Below, one piece after another: positions 13,207 to 29,156 of a DNA stretch of 64,000 bases. The first letter of the stretch is position 1; every line of letters begins with the position of its first letter. This stretch comes from Acridotheres tristis (lineage: Eukaryota > Chordata > Aves > Passeriformes > Sturnidae), in NCBI GenBank assembly GCA_037013685.1, contig CM072896.1, positions 9,179,444 to 9,243,443 on the forward strand, in the 5' to 3' direction. The position numbers were made by a program, and so were the translations under genes. Under the pieces are notes generated by a model that saw only the letters and a list, made by a program, of their open reading frames with translations, was not told where the DNA came from and did no database searches.

Positions 13207-16194
13207 ATTTCTTCCACTTAGCTTTGGATCAGGGCTCGTGTACTCTGAGGTATACAAGTGGCAGAGTCTCAACACAAGTTACAAGCAACAGTTTCATCAA
13301 GGACATAGTAATTCATGTTGAAAAGCACTTAATTACTCCATGTTTAGAGCAGACAACACGGTAGGATGTGTATCACCAATATGCCACCGTAGTTTGCTTT
13401 TCATAGAAGTTTATGTTCCCAGCAGGCACTGAATGCTTTTTCTGCCTGATAAATGTCAAGTACTTTAAGCAATCTTGCCTGTTCCTCCATGGAGATTGCC
13501 AAATAATTTCCTTTCATTGGGTGTGGGATCTTGCCAGGGCTTCTGCATTCATGAACATCTATCCCTGCCAAATGTTGGGAACACAGGAACTGCAGAAATA
13601 CTCCCTGCTCCTTTCATTAGCCTTGGACAGCTCTGTTTAGCTGCAGGATTCCTGTTACTTTTCTCTATTGTTCTGGGCTGGAGCAGTAGTTCATGATCCA
13701 TATTCCATTAACAGGTGTGCTGTAGAGTTCAGCCAGGGAGCTGTATTTCAAAGCAGAAACTGCTGTTAAATGAATTTAAGTGTCTTACACTCTAGCCTTC
13801 TTAAAGATAATTCAGTTTACCTACTGAATATCCTCCTGCAGCTGAGGGAGCTCCTAGTGGGTGTGAACAGTTCCTCTGTTCCCAGTAATGATAAAAAGCT
13901 TTACTTTTTTATTAACTCTATCCATTTACCTCTGTATTTTCTCTAGGGAGTCTTATAGCAGCAAATGTTCATGCTCTGTGCAGCATATAGGAGATACATT
14001 TTAAGATTTATAAAATACTTAAACAATTTAGTTTAAAATTTTAGTTTGAAAAGTCTAATTTGTCATGAAAGGTAAAAGATCTCAGTAACACACCATCTCC
14101 TGGAAATAGATGGTTTAGTAAAATAAACTACAGAGGAAACATGCTTTAAACCACAAATGGAAAGTGAATCACCTTGTCATGTTTTACCCTGTCTCATATA
14201 GCAAACCAGGTCATTTGACCTTTTTGTTGATAATGTCACCAATATATTCTAGGCTAATGCTACATATCATGCAATGGCAGATGAGGCTCTGTGTGTCATT
14301 GTGGTACTTAATTTCAACCCATGCAAAAATACAAGACTAGATGGCAGAATGTTAATTGTTTTTCCTTGACATTTCTCATTTCCTTGTTTGTAATGTGGAT
14401 GTTGTATATGGGAACTCCAAAACCCAAGGACGAGTTTATACCATGTAGCAGAAGCTCTTCAGCTGGATAAAAATTGTGAAAATGGAATGAGGGAAGAGGA
14501 AAATATGCTTTTTCTAGCAATTTAAAAGCACAGTATTTTAGACCACTTTTGGCTGGTTTTAGAAAAAATATCAGTTAACATTAGCCTTGAATGACCACAA
14601 TAAGATTAACTCAGCTTTGGATTATTTTGTCCATCATTAACATCCATCCAGATAAAGACATCAAAGAGTGGGGTTGTGGCTGTAAGACAGAGCACATTCT
14701 CAGCGTGACACCTGTGGCACAGAAGATGTAAAAGGCAGCACCGGGAACAGGGATCTGAGGAAGCAGAGGAGCAGGAAATGTTCCTTTCTCAGGTATCCAT
14801 TAATGATGGTAGCGTGATGTACAGGGAACTGGAGACTGTGAGAAGCCTGTGTTTACAAAATACAGGATTTTCAAATGTAGCTGAAGTAGAGTTCAGGTCA
14901 TGTACAACATGTTCACAAATGATCAGGCAGTTTGTGCTAGTTTCATTGACAGTCTCTTCATTTTAATGACAGCAATCTGAATAAGATTGCTTTTGACAGG
15001 GTTGTGAATCACATTAACAGAGGTTGGAAAGAGGACTGAGATCAAGTTTATGCTAGTAGAATATATAAAAACATAATATACAAATAAGACACTAAACAGA
15101 AATGAAATAGTGATTTAGCTGGAAGCAGGCAAGAAAAATCTGCTAGTATTGTCAAATACATCACAAGTAATATTTTCTGCAAAGCCCAGATGATTCTGGT
15201 AGCCTACATCTTATTCCCAAAAGTCTAGCCTAATACATTCAAGAAAATTAATTTGGGTTAATTAAAAAGACAAATTTAAAATGTATTAGGATATATCCAC
15301 ATAGTGAAAAACTATCAAGCTACCAAACACTCTTATCTGTGGTAGCTTTTGCATGTCCCCAGCCTGCTGCAAAGTGGAACACATTAATTGGAACCATCAT
15401 GAAAGTATAATATAATTTTTGAGTCTTTTTTTCCTTTTAATTCTGGTGAGATTTCTTTTGCATTTTGCTTTGTTGTGCCTTAGTTATGTGTTAAGCTAAA
15501 ACAAATGCTGCTAACAAAGAGTAGTCACATTACTTTATATGTGTACATATTCACAGCTCCTTATTCCTGAACAAAACTTATTTATCATCTGCCTTTACTG
15601 CTACACCTTGTGGGAATTGAACAGAAGTTATTTAGCAGATCAAAGCACAAGTGTGACAAAGTGATAACACGGTTTGAATTCTCCTCTGATAGTGACCAAA
15701 CCACATTAGTAAGGTGCTTTAATGCAGGTGTCGTCCAGCTCTGAGCCAGCATCCTCCCAGACTCCAAACGCTGCCTTTGAGCTGGCAGAGCACTGCCTTA
15801 CTGCTGCCTTTAGGAATATGTTTATGGCTGTGTCTAAAAGAGGATTTTCAACTCCACGAGTGCTGCCTGCCTGGTTTAGCATCAGACATTTGCTGGCTGT
15901 TTGCTGATAGGTGAGCAGAAGGTGTCTGGAAATTTCTCTGAGCATTGAGTTCAAACTGGCAGATATGCAGTAGTGAATTACAAGGAGCAACAAAATTTGG
16001 AAAGGCAGGAAAGCTACCCTTCTAACCTGGCCACGGGTTTTGTTCTGTGTGTTTCTTGTTTGTTTGAACTGGGAAACTTACCAATGAGGTATCAATTACC
16101 TTCTAGAAATACAAGCTAGGTTTAGTGTGTGTGATAAATTTTGTTTCTGAACAAGTTTGTTGAGTCTGCTTAGGATAAAAACTGACTTCACTTA

Positions 16195-16252
16195 AACATT
16201 TAATGAGGCATTTTATTAACCCTAACATTTAATGAGATGTTTTATTAGCTCT
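16195..16252. repeat. tandem duplication, two copies, period 29
   Basis: Two adjacent 29-base units start AACATTTAATGAG, at 16195-16223 and 16224-16252. They differ at a few positions, mostly after base 13 of the unit. It looks like a simple slippage duplication in AT-rich intron, about 0.85 kb before the large NYAP2 exon. Confidence 0.65.
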
Positions 16253-17024
16253 TTATGCAAAGTGAACAAAATGCAATTTGCATGAGTTTCTTTATTGTTT
16301 AATTCATAAAGGATAATTTCCAAGAAACCCTTGACCTCTCATTTCAAATGAATTTCATCATAATGTTTTGATTTATAATTTCAAAGACAAGGTTTCTATA
16401 AGTAACCAGCGTGGAAGGGATCCAAATCTGTGAGATACTTTGTTATTCCTTGACTTCACAGAAATCTGGTGAAGAGATTCACGAGATTCTAACAATAGAA
16501 TGGAGTCCAGATAAATCACCAGGATTATCTCAACAGCAGATTTTACAGTTTGTGTATGAGTATTTTCCTTCTCGGTTAATGCTAAGACAATTGTTGTGCT
16601 TTATGCAAGAAGTTACTATAAATAAAAAGGTCTTGATTCATCATTTTGTCACTGCAGTTACCTCACTGTCATTCCAGTATGACTGTCCAAGATCTTAATT
16701 GTTCTTTTGGAGCCAAAAGCAGTTAATTTTGATATTTAGTGTTATGTCGTTGGCAACTCTTTGGGTCTTACAGTGATATTTGAAAAGTATCATATTTAAA
16801 AATGGAAAGTCCCCTGTCCCAAAGAGTTTGGGAAAGAACAGATGTCTCAGAGGAAGAGAAACACTCACTAGTTACTTAATCCTGGAGTGTCAGAGCATTC
16901 TAGAGGAAGTCTAGGAGTATTTTGAATTGAGTGTTATTTTTATAGTGTTCTATTGATGTAATACCAGAGAAAACCAGCAACAAGCTGGTCCCAGGAAATC
17001 CATTCCAGAATTGTGACACTGTAA

Positions 17025-18224
<1,200 letters not shown>

Positions 18225-18649
18225 TGATAATATCTGCTTGTGTACTTTACAAAATCAAATGCTTGCAAAAATTAAATAACTCAGAATTCTGAATTCCTTA
18301 TAGTCTTGTAATGAAAAGAAAAATTATTATTGCTAAAATTGCTTTAGTCTTTGTATTGTTATATTTCTAAGGTTTTTAATTATGCATACTGCACTTACAA
18401 GTACAATTCATGCCTTGGTCTTGCAAAAAGAGTCAGTTCTCACTAACTTTTCCACAGCTGTAGAGGTTCCATGTGAGCTGGGATCTTCCCACCTTGTCAC
18501 ATCCTTCCTTTTTTGATGGATGCTAAGACCTTTAGCAGCTTGTAGCAAAATAACCAAAGACTATATATAAAATTGAGGATTATTTGCAAAGATCCACTGA
18601 TTGTCCTTAACTTGGCCAGAAATCCTGGAAAATATGATGGCAGCCAAAG

Positions 18650-18745
18650 GTACCAGCTTAACCTTGGTTAAGCCTGGGGCAAAGGTTAAGATTGATGATC
18701 TTGGATTGCTTTTCCAACCTAAATGATTCTGTCATTCTGTGATTC
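18650..18745 (+). mobile_element. CR1 LINE 3'-end fragment
   Basis: The sequence GATGATCTTGGATTGC, then TTTTCCAACCTAAATGATTCTG and a repeated ATTCTGTGATTC tail, matches the conserved 3' end of chicken-repeat-1 (CR1) retrotransposons, which end in short ATTCTATG-like repeats. The copy is truncated at its 5' end, as is usual for CR1, and diverged. The left boundary is approximate. The 3' end points along the + strand. Confidence 0.75.
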
Positions 18746-21360
18746 CTCTCTTTCCATGCTGTGCTGTGGAATATCTCTTTCAGCTGGACTGGTGTGACTG
18801 GTTGGAAGGTTGTGCTGTGAATTGATCTGAAATCCAACATAGCCTATAATGCACATAACCTTTAAACCCACACAGGAAGAAATGCACAGAAGGAGGCTTT
18901 GCAGGAAAACCTTAAGCCAATATTGACTTGTCATATGCTGTGTCATAAAATCAATGTTCCATATGCATTCAGGTTTACACCATGTACACCCTGTACTTCC
19001 GAGCTAGTGAAATATGGAAACTCCTTTTGAAATCAACAGGAGTCACATGCGTGAAAGCAGAACCTGGCACCAGTATTTCTATTGCACAAATGTTCCTGTT
19101 CAGTGGGTGTCCTGCAGTGGAAGGTTGTTCTAAAACCTCCTGTCTCAGTGCAAAGCAGACTTGGGATGCTTTCTCCTCCACTTCAGTAAAATCTTTTTAT
19201 GACTTTGAATTGTTGACACCTGCCTAATGAAAAAGCTGTCTTTGGAGAGCAGCTGATCTCGTGTTTGTGTAGGTACTACATTATGGCTATTGACAGCTCT
19301 AACATATTCAATATGGTGTGATAAACTGCACTGGTTTATACCTGATAAAAGAGAGTATTCTGGTTTCCAGGCTACTGTATCACTAGGGAAGGGACGTGAA
19401 TTCCACACTGTGTTCTGGTTGTGTTCGTGCCACTCTGTTATGTCACTCATTGCAGTGTGGTCACAGCACTCTGGGCACGCTCAGGGTGCTCAGCAGGACA
19501 CCCCCTCTGTCCCTGCACGGGCAGAGCTGTCTGCCTCACACCTCTGCAGCTGACTGAGGACATGCCTGCGTGTAAGAATGGAGAATCTTGGTGGCAATGG
19601 GTTAGGCTGGCCTACACCTCACCCCTCCTGACTCATTGCCTCCTCTTCTCCAGCCTTAGTATTATTCTTATTTATCTCTGTGCACATCAGGAGTAACAGC
19701 TCTGCAATCAGAAAGTGAAGGTGAGAATAGAGTTAGCGAGATACTGAGAATAGTAGTTGGTGCAGCAGGTTGCTTAATTTGCGTTTATTATTTTCATGGC
19801 CTGTAGTCATTAATCCTGTTTTATGAAAGTTTCAGCTCCATGATTCAGTACAGTTTCATTAATTGATTGCAGTAGTAAAACTACAGTAACACCGGATTTG
19901 TGTGCTGGATGGAAGCGAGCTTGTATCTAAAAGGCAAGATGATTCTTTTAATTGGGAGCAATTATGAGGGATGTGATGTGACATTTATAAATGATTTCCG
20001 TGAAGTGCTAGGAAGATTTTGGTAGGTGACACTGAACATTATAAAATATGTTTCTTATTCCCAAGTCCAGAAATCTGCTGTAAATCCCATGCTACACCAG
20101 TTCTACGTGCTGAGGTTTATACACTCACCAGTGTAAGCAAGTTTGGAACCTGGAGAAGTTCCTGCCATGAATACTGCAAGTCCTGGGACATTTCAGTGTA
20201 TCTGTGGTGCTGTCTCATATGCAGAGTATGTTTGCTATATTCTACTCGACTGAAATTAAATGCAAAACTTTCAAAGGACTTTTCACTGATAAATTTAAAC
20301 TAAATCTTGCCAGATCTGTACCAAGAACTGCCTTGTTGGCCTCTTAAGGAGCACTCTCTTTGCTCCTTAGGAAGTAGAAACGTGCTCCTTATTGGCCACA
20401 AACGGTAAGAACAAGATAGATATGAAATTGAAGTGATGTTCATTTATTTAAGAAAAACACATTCATGTTATAAATAGGCACCAGTGGTGAAAAGACTCTG
20501 GAGTGCAGCTGTGTTGAGTAAATGAACAGACTGCCCATCTAATCCGATTGTAATTTGTCTGGTATTTACAGTATGACTTAATCCTGTGGGATTACTGCCC
20601 TGAGCAAGAATCAGGTTTGTGTTCAGATATTGCAGAAGTAGAAGACACTCTAAGATTTATAGAAAACACATAAAAATCTGGCATTTTATGTCTTTCAGTT
20701 CTACATTGAAATGATTCACCATAAAGAATCTAACTTGGGAGATTTGAACACAGCATTTGACCAGACTGCCACATTTACATGTCATGATTTTCATGATGAT
20801 AGACAGGGGAGACTGGGCTACTCATTTGATGTGTTAAAGAAACCTTGATCCTGCAAATCACGCTGGAAGCCTATGGCACCCACACCATTCTGGGCTGTTT
20901 GTTTGAAGCAGTGGGAGACCAAATGCAGAGTGGGATTAACTGGGACTGCCCTGTCAGGGTAATTTGTTCTCAGCATACAGAAAGATTTCCATAATCTAGA
21001 GGATAATAAGCATACAAAAACGAAGATGTATGACTCTTACAAAGTCATGCTAGGAAATTAAGAATATTTGCTTCTAAAAATATAAAATTATTCTGACCAC
21101 ATCTCAAGCAACTTTCTCACTGAACCCTCCAAGACTGCCTCTTTTACTTGTCTGAAGTTCTCACTACCTTATGCTAGGCTGAAACAAAAGCACAATACTA
21201 AATTTTATGTTCAGCTTAGTCTATTTGGAAAATACTTCAGCAATGACAGAGTTAATTGTCTCATCCTTATGGTTACTGCAACTCACTTTCTGGAATTCTA
21301 ACATGTAAGTCCAAAATCCAAATGTATTTTCTGGCTTTTAATTTGTGTCATTTTTTGAGT

Positions 21361-21439
21361 GGGTTTTTGTTTTGTTTTGGTTTGGGGTTTTTTTGTTTGT
21401 TTTGGTTTGGTTTGGGTTTTTTTATTTTTGGGTTTTTTT
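21361..21439. repeat. (G/T)-rich low-complexity tract
   Basis: This run contains almost only T and G on the + strand, made of TTTTG and TTTGG units. It sits in the intron and produces a Phe/Gly/Leu-rich open frame of no coding significance. Confidence 0.85.
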
Positions 21440-23097
21440 CTGAGGAAGTGGGACTGCACAAAAATTGTTTCCAGACAAAAGCTTTAGTATATAAGTCAAG
21501 TTGCCCTTTTAGCCTTTCTCTATTATTTTCTTCACTTTTCTGCCATTTTTCAATTTTTATCCCTATTCATTTTATTTCTTTAGAGTTCATTTGTGTTATT
21601 GAGAAATTGGGATAAATCAGTGGTACTGAGTCTGTCACCTCAGGGCCATGTTTTCTGAGGATATGAGCTTCCATTGAAGCTCTGAACATTGATGAATACA
21701 CTCAGCATCCACTGGCTGCAGCTGTGATGTGCCAATCTGGATTTTATAAGCAGCTCAATTATTGTCCTGTTTTGTAAAAACCTTTTTGTCTGTTTTTAAC
21801 ATCTTAAATATATGTTACAGACAATTATGAAAGTGGGAAGAAAATAACAAAGAAAAGTAAATTGTAGGGCCAAATAAGAAATGAAAAAAATTGGTGGAAC
21901 AATATGAAAAAAATACAAAAAGATGGAGACAACCCTACAGAAAACTGAAGAAAGGTGTAGAACACGAAGAATGTGAAAGAGTGGAAAAAAGAAATATTGC
22001 TAATTGTCACTGACTGTTCCTTAATCCTTTCTGTGTTTGTGTGGGATAACATGGCAGTGTGCCTTAACACTTGGCAGACCCCTGTGAAATACAATGTCAG
22101 TCCTCTGTGGTTAGAGAGAAACTATTTGAAGGGTACCAACGCTGCAAGGTGTCCTTGGGCTGCTGCTCTATGCCCTTTTCTGCAGCAGCTGGAGGATGTT
22201 TAAGTATGGCCACTCAATCCAGCTGTGTGGAACCACACAGTCCCTTTGTTTCACTGTGCACACCGAGTGTCTGTGTTCCCTGTGCCCTCCAGTAAAGAGG
22301 GATTTATGGAGGAGAGGAAGGGAATGCTCTGGAGCTGTTCTGGAGCTGTATTTGCTGCTCTGTCATTTCTGTACCACAGAAACACGCTGTACTCCATGAG
22401 GAACGAGCACTGGAGTCATGTGCCTGGAGGCATCCCCACATCCTACAGAGCAGAGCAGAGGCTGCTGTGCATCTGCACTGCACTGGCTTTCAGGCTGTGT
22501 GTGGCTCCAAGGCTCTCTGTGATTTGCTCCTGTAAATCCTTGTCAGAACCAGCCTTTCTTTCTGCATATTGATTGTTTCTGTTTGTTAAGGCTTCTGTTT
22601 CCTCACAGTTTCCTGGGAGCTTCGTGCCAGTTTCGAGTGTTTATGGCAGACATTCACCCTAATGAACTGCACAAGAGAGCAGTGACCTCAGCTGTGTGCT
22701 CCGACTCTGGATGAGCACAAGGTGTGAGATCATAACAAGTGATGCACAGCAGCTCAGGTTTTTGTTTTCAGCTGCTTTGGCGTTTGCCTACACGGACTTT
22801 CACTCTTCAGCTTCTAGTCGCATAAAGGGAGGAAATTTGTGAACATGCTACTTTGAAAAATCAGTTACAGTGATTGAAAATTGGGATAATTATTAACATT
22901 TCCTGTTCCTGGCTGGTGCTGAATTAAGAACCTAAATGTATGAAATAGTGTGAGGAGAGGAGGGATGCTGAAGTAGCTCGGTTGTTAAAAAGGAGTTTAG
23001 GCTGATTTCAGGCAGCTGAGACTTAGAGTAGGATTTTTTTCTTTCCTCTTACTCTTTTATGCTGCTGCTTTCCAGGAAGCTAGAAATCCCAGAGAAG

Positions 23098-23250
23098 TAT
23101 TGGATGTCCCATCTCTAGCAGTGTCCAAGGCCAGATTGGATGGAGCCCTGAGCAACCTGATCTAGTGAATGGCATCCCTGCCTGTGGCAGAGAGGTTGAA
23201 ACTAGATGATCTTTAAGGTCTCTTCTAATCCAGGTCATTCTATGTTTCTC
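23098..23250 (+). mobile_element. CR1 LINE 3'-end fragment
   Basis: It shows the characteristic CR1 series: GTCCAAGGCCAGATTGGATGG, AACCTGATCTAGTG, GGCATCCCTGCC, then AACTAGATGATCTTTAAGGTC and TCATTCTATG at the end. This is the 3' untranslated part of a CR1 element in + orientation. It is 5'-truncated and lacks any reverse-transcriptase coding part. CR1 copies of this length are abundant in bird introns, which is one reason to infer an avian source. Confidence 0.88.
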
Positions 23251-26081
23251 AGTCATGTTTGGGTTCCTTGTTAGATAGAACAGTGTGATGGAGAACAGAC
23301 TTTGGGAGATGCATCAAGTGAAAATTCACCCCACGTGGGCCCATTTAACCTCTGTCTTCATGCATCAAGTCCAGAATGAAGGACATAGGGCAGGATTTCA
23401 GTGAATGTATTTCTAACAGAGTTAGAATGAGAAATGTTGGCCTAAGGAGGGTGGGATTGGGGTGGCATTGTGTGCATACCTTCTCATTTGTACACGTGCT
23501 CAGCCACAGCTGTCCTAAAGAGGAAAAGCTTGCCTGCAAGATGAGGCTGGCCATAAAAACCATTATAGATACTTCATTACATCCATTACTTAACTACTGC
23601 ACAGCTGAGTCAGCATAAGAGACTAAAATTTGAATGCCTACCTAATTCCTAACCTCTAGGTTAATATTTTTTCCATACTTTTATCTAAAGGGATGTCAGC
23701 TCAATTCTCTGTCCCTTTTCTGCATTGTAGCAATTGATTCTATGCAGTATGAATGTTATATTCAATCTAATGAGACAGCTACAGCTTTTCAGTTATTCCT
23801 GAACCTTTGAGCCAAAGGTGTACTGATTTCTTCATCACTGAAGAAGCATCCATTTCCCTAATAGTAAGCTTTTGTAATCTGATGAGCCATGATATGTGTG
23901 GGATTAAATGAGGTAATCAAAACAGTAACATCTCATTTGACAGTCCTGAAAGTAGGTCTGAAAGCAAACACTTAGTGGAAGCAGAGGAAAGCGCCAGAGG
24001 AAAAGGTAAAGACAACACCAGCTTTGAAGAGAATGACACTCGTCCACCCCTGGAAGGATATGATCTTACCACAGTTAATTCCAGCTAGTCAAACCCCAAG
24101 AGGGCTATGCTGCTAAATCTACTCCAATGTACCAAGATATCAGCAAGCCAAGGAGTTGTAGCATCAGAAATACTTTCTGCAGGTGCTCCCTTGTGAGTTC
24201 ATATTTGGGGCAAGAGCTGTGGACACCTGCACCCACAAAGGTCATGGTCTGCCAGGGTTACTTGGGTCTCTACAGCTCTGTCCTCCCCTAAAGGACAGGT
24301 CTGTTGGGGGCTGTGCCAGGTTGTGGGACAGCGCTGATAATGCCTGAACTATACACATAGGGATGACCAGATGTGGTCAGCATCCTTCAGGAGCCAAATT
24401 TTTGGGGAAAAACAAGATCCACTTCACAGTTCAGTGGTCTTGAATGCTGCTTCAGCCATGCCTGATGTTGTTCTTCCACAGTAGTCCTTAAGCCTCTAGC
24501 AAAGGAAGGTGTGCACTGGACTGAGTATTTTGGGCTTGATAGCTAATCCGGCCAGAGGACTCTTGTTGAAGCTGGCATGTGTTCTCCAATTAGCAATCAT
24601 AGTCAATAATTGGAAAGAAAAATCGTAATGTGTCAGTAAGGTCTTTCAGCTAAGCCCACAAAAGGCAGGAAGACATAGTTTCACCTGGGCTTGTTTAGTG
24701 TAAAGGGGAAGCAGTGAGCTGTAAAGCAAAGCTACAAAGGAGGAATGTGTGGAAGCACCCACGACAGCCCTGTGGCACCTTGCACATCCCAGCATGATAA
24801 TTCCATGTCACAGCTCCACCATCAGTGCCCCATTCTGCATTGCAGGACAGTAATTCCATTCTTTCTCAGCACCAGGGGTAATGCCAGGTTTAAGAACTTG
24901 TTTCCAATGGATAAATCAATGGACACCTGTTCCTTGATTGAAATGCATGCTGTGTGTTTATTGTCTTGCTGCTTTTGCACAAAAGTGAGTATGGCCATTT
25001 TAAGGGCATTCAGTCATTCAATTCATTGATGCTCATTGAGGATGTTCCTCCATGCTTAGGATGAAGGAATGTCTTTGTTAGATGCAGTTATTTAAACAGA
25101 AAACAAGCATTTTGAAATTATATGCAATACTTTTTGCTAATTGGTGCCATGGCATTGTCTCCTAATTCAGCAATTTAGGCTCATCAGGAAATCAGGCCCT
25201 CCCGGGATTCTGAGGGTATGCAGAAGCATTCAAGAAGACATAATTTCATAAATAATTGCTCAGGTTTTTCTGGAAACAGCTGCTGTCTGTGATTGATGTA
25301 TACAGATTTATTTATTCCTTCTGTTTATATTACTCGATGGCTTGATAAAATTTCTTTTTCTGAAGAAGAAATAAACTTGTAAGGGGTAAAAAGAGAAAAA
25401 GAGATAAAGCTATTCTCTCTCTGTTATATTTCAAGTAAAAGATGGCTTCAGGTAAAGAAAAAACATTCTCTTTAGGTAAGATGTGAGATATCTGAAAGTT
25501 GTTAAAAATAGAGGGTGAAAAATGCCTTAAATTCACTTACTGGCAGCCAGTTAACTGTATTGTAAATAAGCAAAGGAACATATGCTGCACTTAAGAATGT
25601 GGATAATGATAATAGGTTCTCAGTTTTAAGTGCCATTGATTTTCCCCACTCCCATGAACAGAGCTTTCAAAGCCAGAGAAATATCTTGACCTTTAGACCA
25701 AATCCTCAGCACTTATAAATCACAGTTTTTTATTTGAAACCGGGAGAGGTACTCCAGTTTATACCATCTGTGTCTCTGGCTTCAAGAAAATAAATGTGTC
25801 CTTTGTGACTAGAACAGCTTGTATTCAAAATGGTGCAGTGATACAGCAGGACTCTGAATTGGAGAGTTTATTACCTTTCTGTTTCAAGCAGGACCACACA
25901 ATTTATGACCAACTTATGGGTGCTCAGTCTTAATAGCAAGAAATGCTTAATCTGGTGAGGTTTTCCATAAGCATATATTGGCTTCAACAAAACTGCTAAA
26001 TGCATTTTCTTAAAATTTCCCAATTGTTTTTTTCAGGGGATGTGGTATATGGTAGCAGGTCCTATTGTGAAAGAACTAAGG

Positions 26082-26094
26082 AAAAAAAAAAAAA
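26082..26094 (+). repeat. poly(A) run
   Basis: Thirteen consecutive A bases lie in the intron. There is no adjacent recognisable retrocopy. Confidence 0.8.
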
Positions 26095-29000
26095 GAAGGA
26101 TAGGAATGGAAGTACTTTGATTTAATAGAATGGTGCAGGATTATTTATGTTTCCTCCACTCAGGAAGTTGGCACAGACACATCGGATGAAGCTGGCTGGG
26201 CTGGCAGTGCCAGTGGCTTCAGAGCACAAGCTTCCAGCTCTTTCAGAACTTCTCTTTATAACCAAGCTTTGGACCTGAAAATGCATCTTTTTTCTGAATT
26301 AAGAGTCAGATTTTCATTGCATTATGATTCATGTGCATTTGTCCAGTTTGAGGCCATTTCCTCATTTGTTTTCTTTAGCCTGGGAGAAGAGATAATGTTC
26401 TGATAACGAGTCTTGTGTTTTTAATGGAGGAAAGGTAGATGTGCTCCCCTGAAATTTTCTCTTCCAATATTCTATCAGTAATAAGAAAAATCTAAGTGTT
26501 AGAAATGGTTTTGTTTAGGTTATACATGTAAATGATTCAGATATAAATCTGTGAAATTGCTGGGGTGTACAAACATGCTAGGTATAGAAAAGGTGAAAAG
26601 TACACGAGCACGGAGGTAATAATTGTGAGGATAATCATGCATATTAAAAAATCAGGTTCCTTTACATTCAATTTGATGTGAAGATTCACGTTCCTTTCAC
26701 TCCTCTGAACAGAATTATCCATTCCTAATAATTATTTTATTGTTAAGACAGTAACATGCAATTAGCACTTTATCTGGCATTTAAGAATTAGTAAGGAGAA
26801 CTATTGTTCTTGTAACTACTCATCTGAAAGAGAGAAGCTGTGTGTTTAATTTTACTGAAGATGGCAATTACTTTATTTTTGTGTGTGAATTTGAATTCAT
26901 GACTCAAAAAACACCTTCTTCTAGGAAATATTTAGCTAATTTACTGCTCCAGCAATGTTTGTGTAATTTGTATGTAGTTTGCATGTGCTGTAACACAGAC
27001 AGCCTAGTGCCAGCCACAGTGGCTGCTCTGCACACTTGTGAAGGCAATAATAGTAAGGCCTTGCAAGCACAGACATCAGCCAGAGCTGCTACAAGACCAT
27101 CTGCATTTCTACTTATTTCCTCGATATCGGAAGTCTGTGCTGGCATGGTTTCACAGTTGCTTTTCTAGCAAGAATAAAACCAGTTCACAAAATGAAACCT
27201 CTAATTACAAAGTGGGGAGGGCCTAAAAGAATTAATTCTTTTAAAATGCATAGAAAGCCAGAATGACATAAAGGTTTCATCCTGTGACAGAGAGGAATCT
27301 TAAGCATTTATTTGCAGAACAAAAATTTCTTAGGATCCTGACCTGGAGCTAGCTAGGCACAGAGGCTGCACAGCAACATTAGTTGCTTGTGCCCAGCTCT
27401 GTAGAAGAGACCAAAATTCAGAGGAGGTCAGTGTCCAGGAAGTGTCAGGATTCCCTTTTACAGGTAACATGCTGGATAAAAGGAGAGCTGTGCAATTGGC
27501 ATATGTGTTCCAATAATGAAAGGCAAATTTTCTAATTCATTAATGAAGCCAATAAAGAGAAATGCATTAATAAAAATGTTTTTCATACAGCTAGTTAAAC
27601 CATAGACAAAACAGCCAGGAAAGAATTCATTTTCACTTCAACTTTGAAATTGATGTTTTTATGTTCATACACAAAAGGGAGGGTTTCCATCCCCGGTTTC
27701 CACAATACATATCCTTTACTATATTTTCATTGTCTAACTAACATTTACTACTGAATCTGGATAAAAACATACTCTTTAGAAGAAATTGAAGTGTTCAGAA
27801 AATGTAAAAACCTTACATCCAAACTCCTGAAAGAGTTCAAAGGCTGTTTTTCATCAGAAAACTTGACAAAAGAGTGTTGACAAGTTTAATATAGTCAGGA
27901 CTTCCATGAAAGATTGATGTTTTTGAAGAAAAGCTTTGAAACATAAGGTCATGAACTTTCTACAAATACATTTCTACTGAAATGTCTCTATACTTCAACT
28001 CTTGACTTACTCTTGCCTTATGATTTCTTGCCATGCTGTGTTAGGGTGTGTGCAGGACCCATCAAACCGTTGTGTCCTCATTCAAAGATCAGGGGTGTCT
28101 TTTAAGAACCTGAATAACAGAATGAGTGAGAGGTGCAATGAATGGGGCTGAGAAGGAAAGCCTTTAAGTGAGAGTAGGCACCATCCCTTCAAATCAAATG
28201 CCAGGTAACAGTTGGGCCACCTTTACAGAGACTGATTTCCACAGTTTCATTACAGGTTTCATTAACAGTGTTTTCTTTGATCATTATAGAATTTAGGATG
28301 GGCATGGCAGTCTGTACTTATGTGCAATGAGTGTTGCTAATTAGTCCAAGGTTCATGGCAGTGAAACCAAAGTTTCACAAGCCTGCCACACTTAGACTTT
28401 TCAGGCTAGGCTTCTTCCTTCTCCTACTTAAATCCTATCTGCTGCAAATAGTCAGAGACCTTGTTCATACCCACCTATGGGTATGAAATGTATGTGCACA
28501 CATTTAGTTTTTTAACTGAAAGCACAGCCTGGATTATCAGCAGATCTGGGTATGCAAACTTTGGAAGAGAAATGTTTACAGCTCTCTGTGATCAGCTATT
28601 CCATACATTCATATGAATCAGCATGGCTGGCTAGCCCCACCTAACAACTGCTGGAAGGAAAACCCTTTCTCTGTTGAAGTAAATAACAGAATTCGTTTGA
28701 CTTGCTGTAATTAGGTTATTTGCCCAAACAGGCACCAGAGGACACAGGCTTCTGTTAAGGTTTTTCTAAGTGCAAGTCACCAATTTCCAGCATTCCAAGG
28801 TCTGAAAGGAAAATGATAAAAAAAGAAAAATGCAGTGAATGTCAGATAATAATGTGTTCTGCTTAATTATGTAATTGTGAAAGAAAACTTGTTAATAGAC
28901 TGTCATTTGATGTAATGTTGAGAGTCCCAGGACACTGCTTTTGTTTGCTTTAGTAGTACATCTGTACGGTGCATATCTTCCAGATGTGGCCTCTTTGGTC

Positions 29001-29156
29001 AGATGACGGGGCTGTGATGTGATTTGCAGCAGAACAGTCACATTTAAAAGATCAAGCGAAGAGTGAATGATTTAGAAATAATGATGGCCCTGTTGGAAAC
29101 AGGTGATTGTCATCACTTCTGTAATATATGCCAAAATATGATCATCTTGGATCAGT

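Noticed and set aside
28466..28490. CATACCCA...TGGGTATG inverted repeat
   Set aside because: The arms are only 8 bp; many such pairs are expected in 64 kb.
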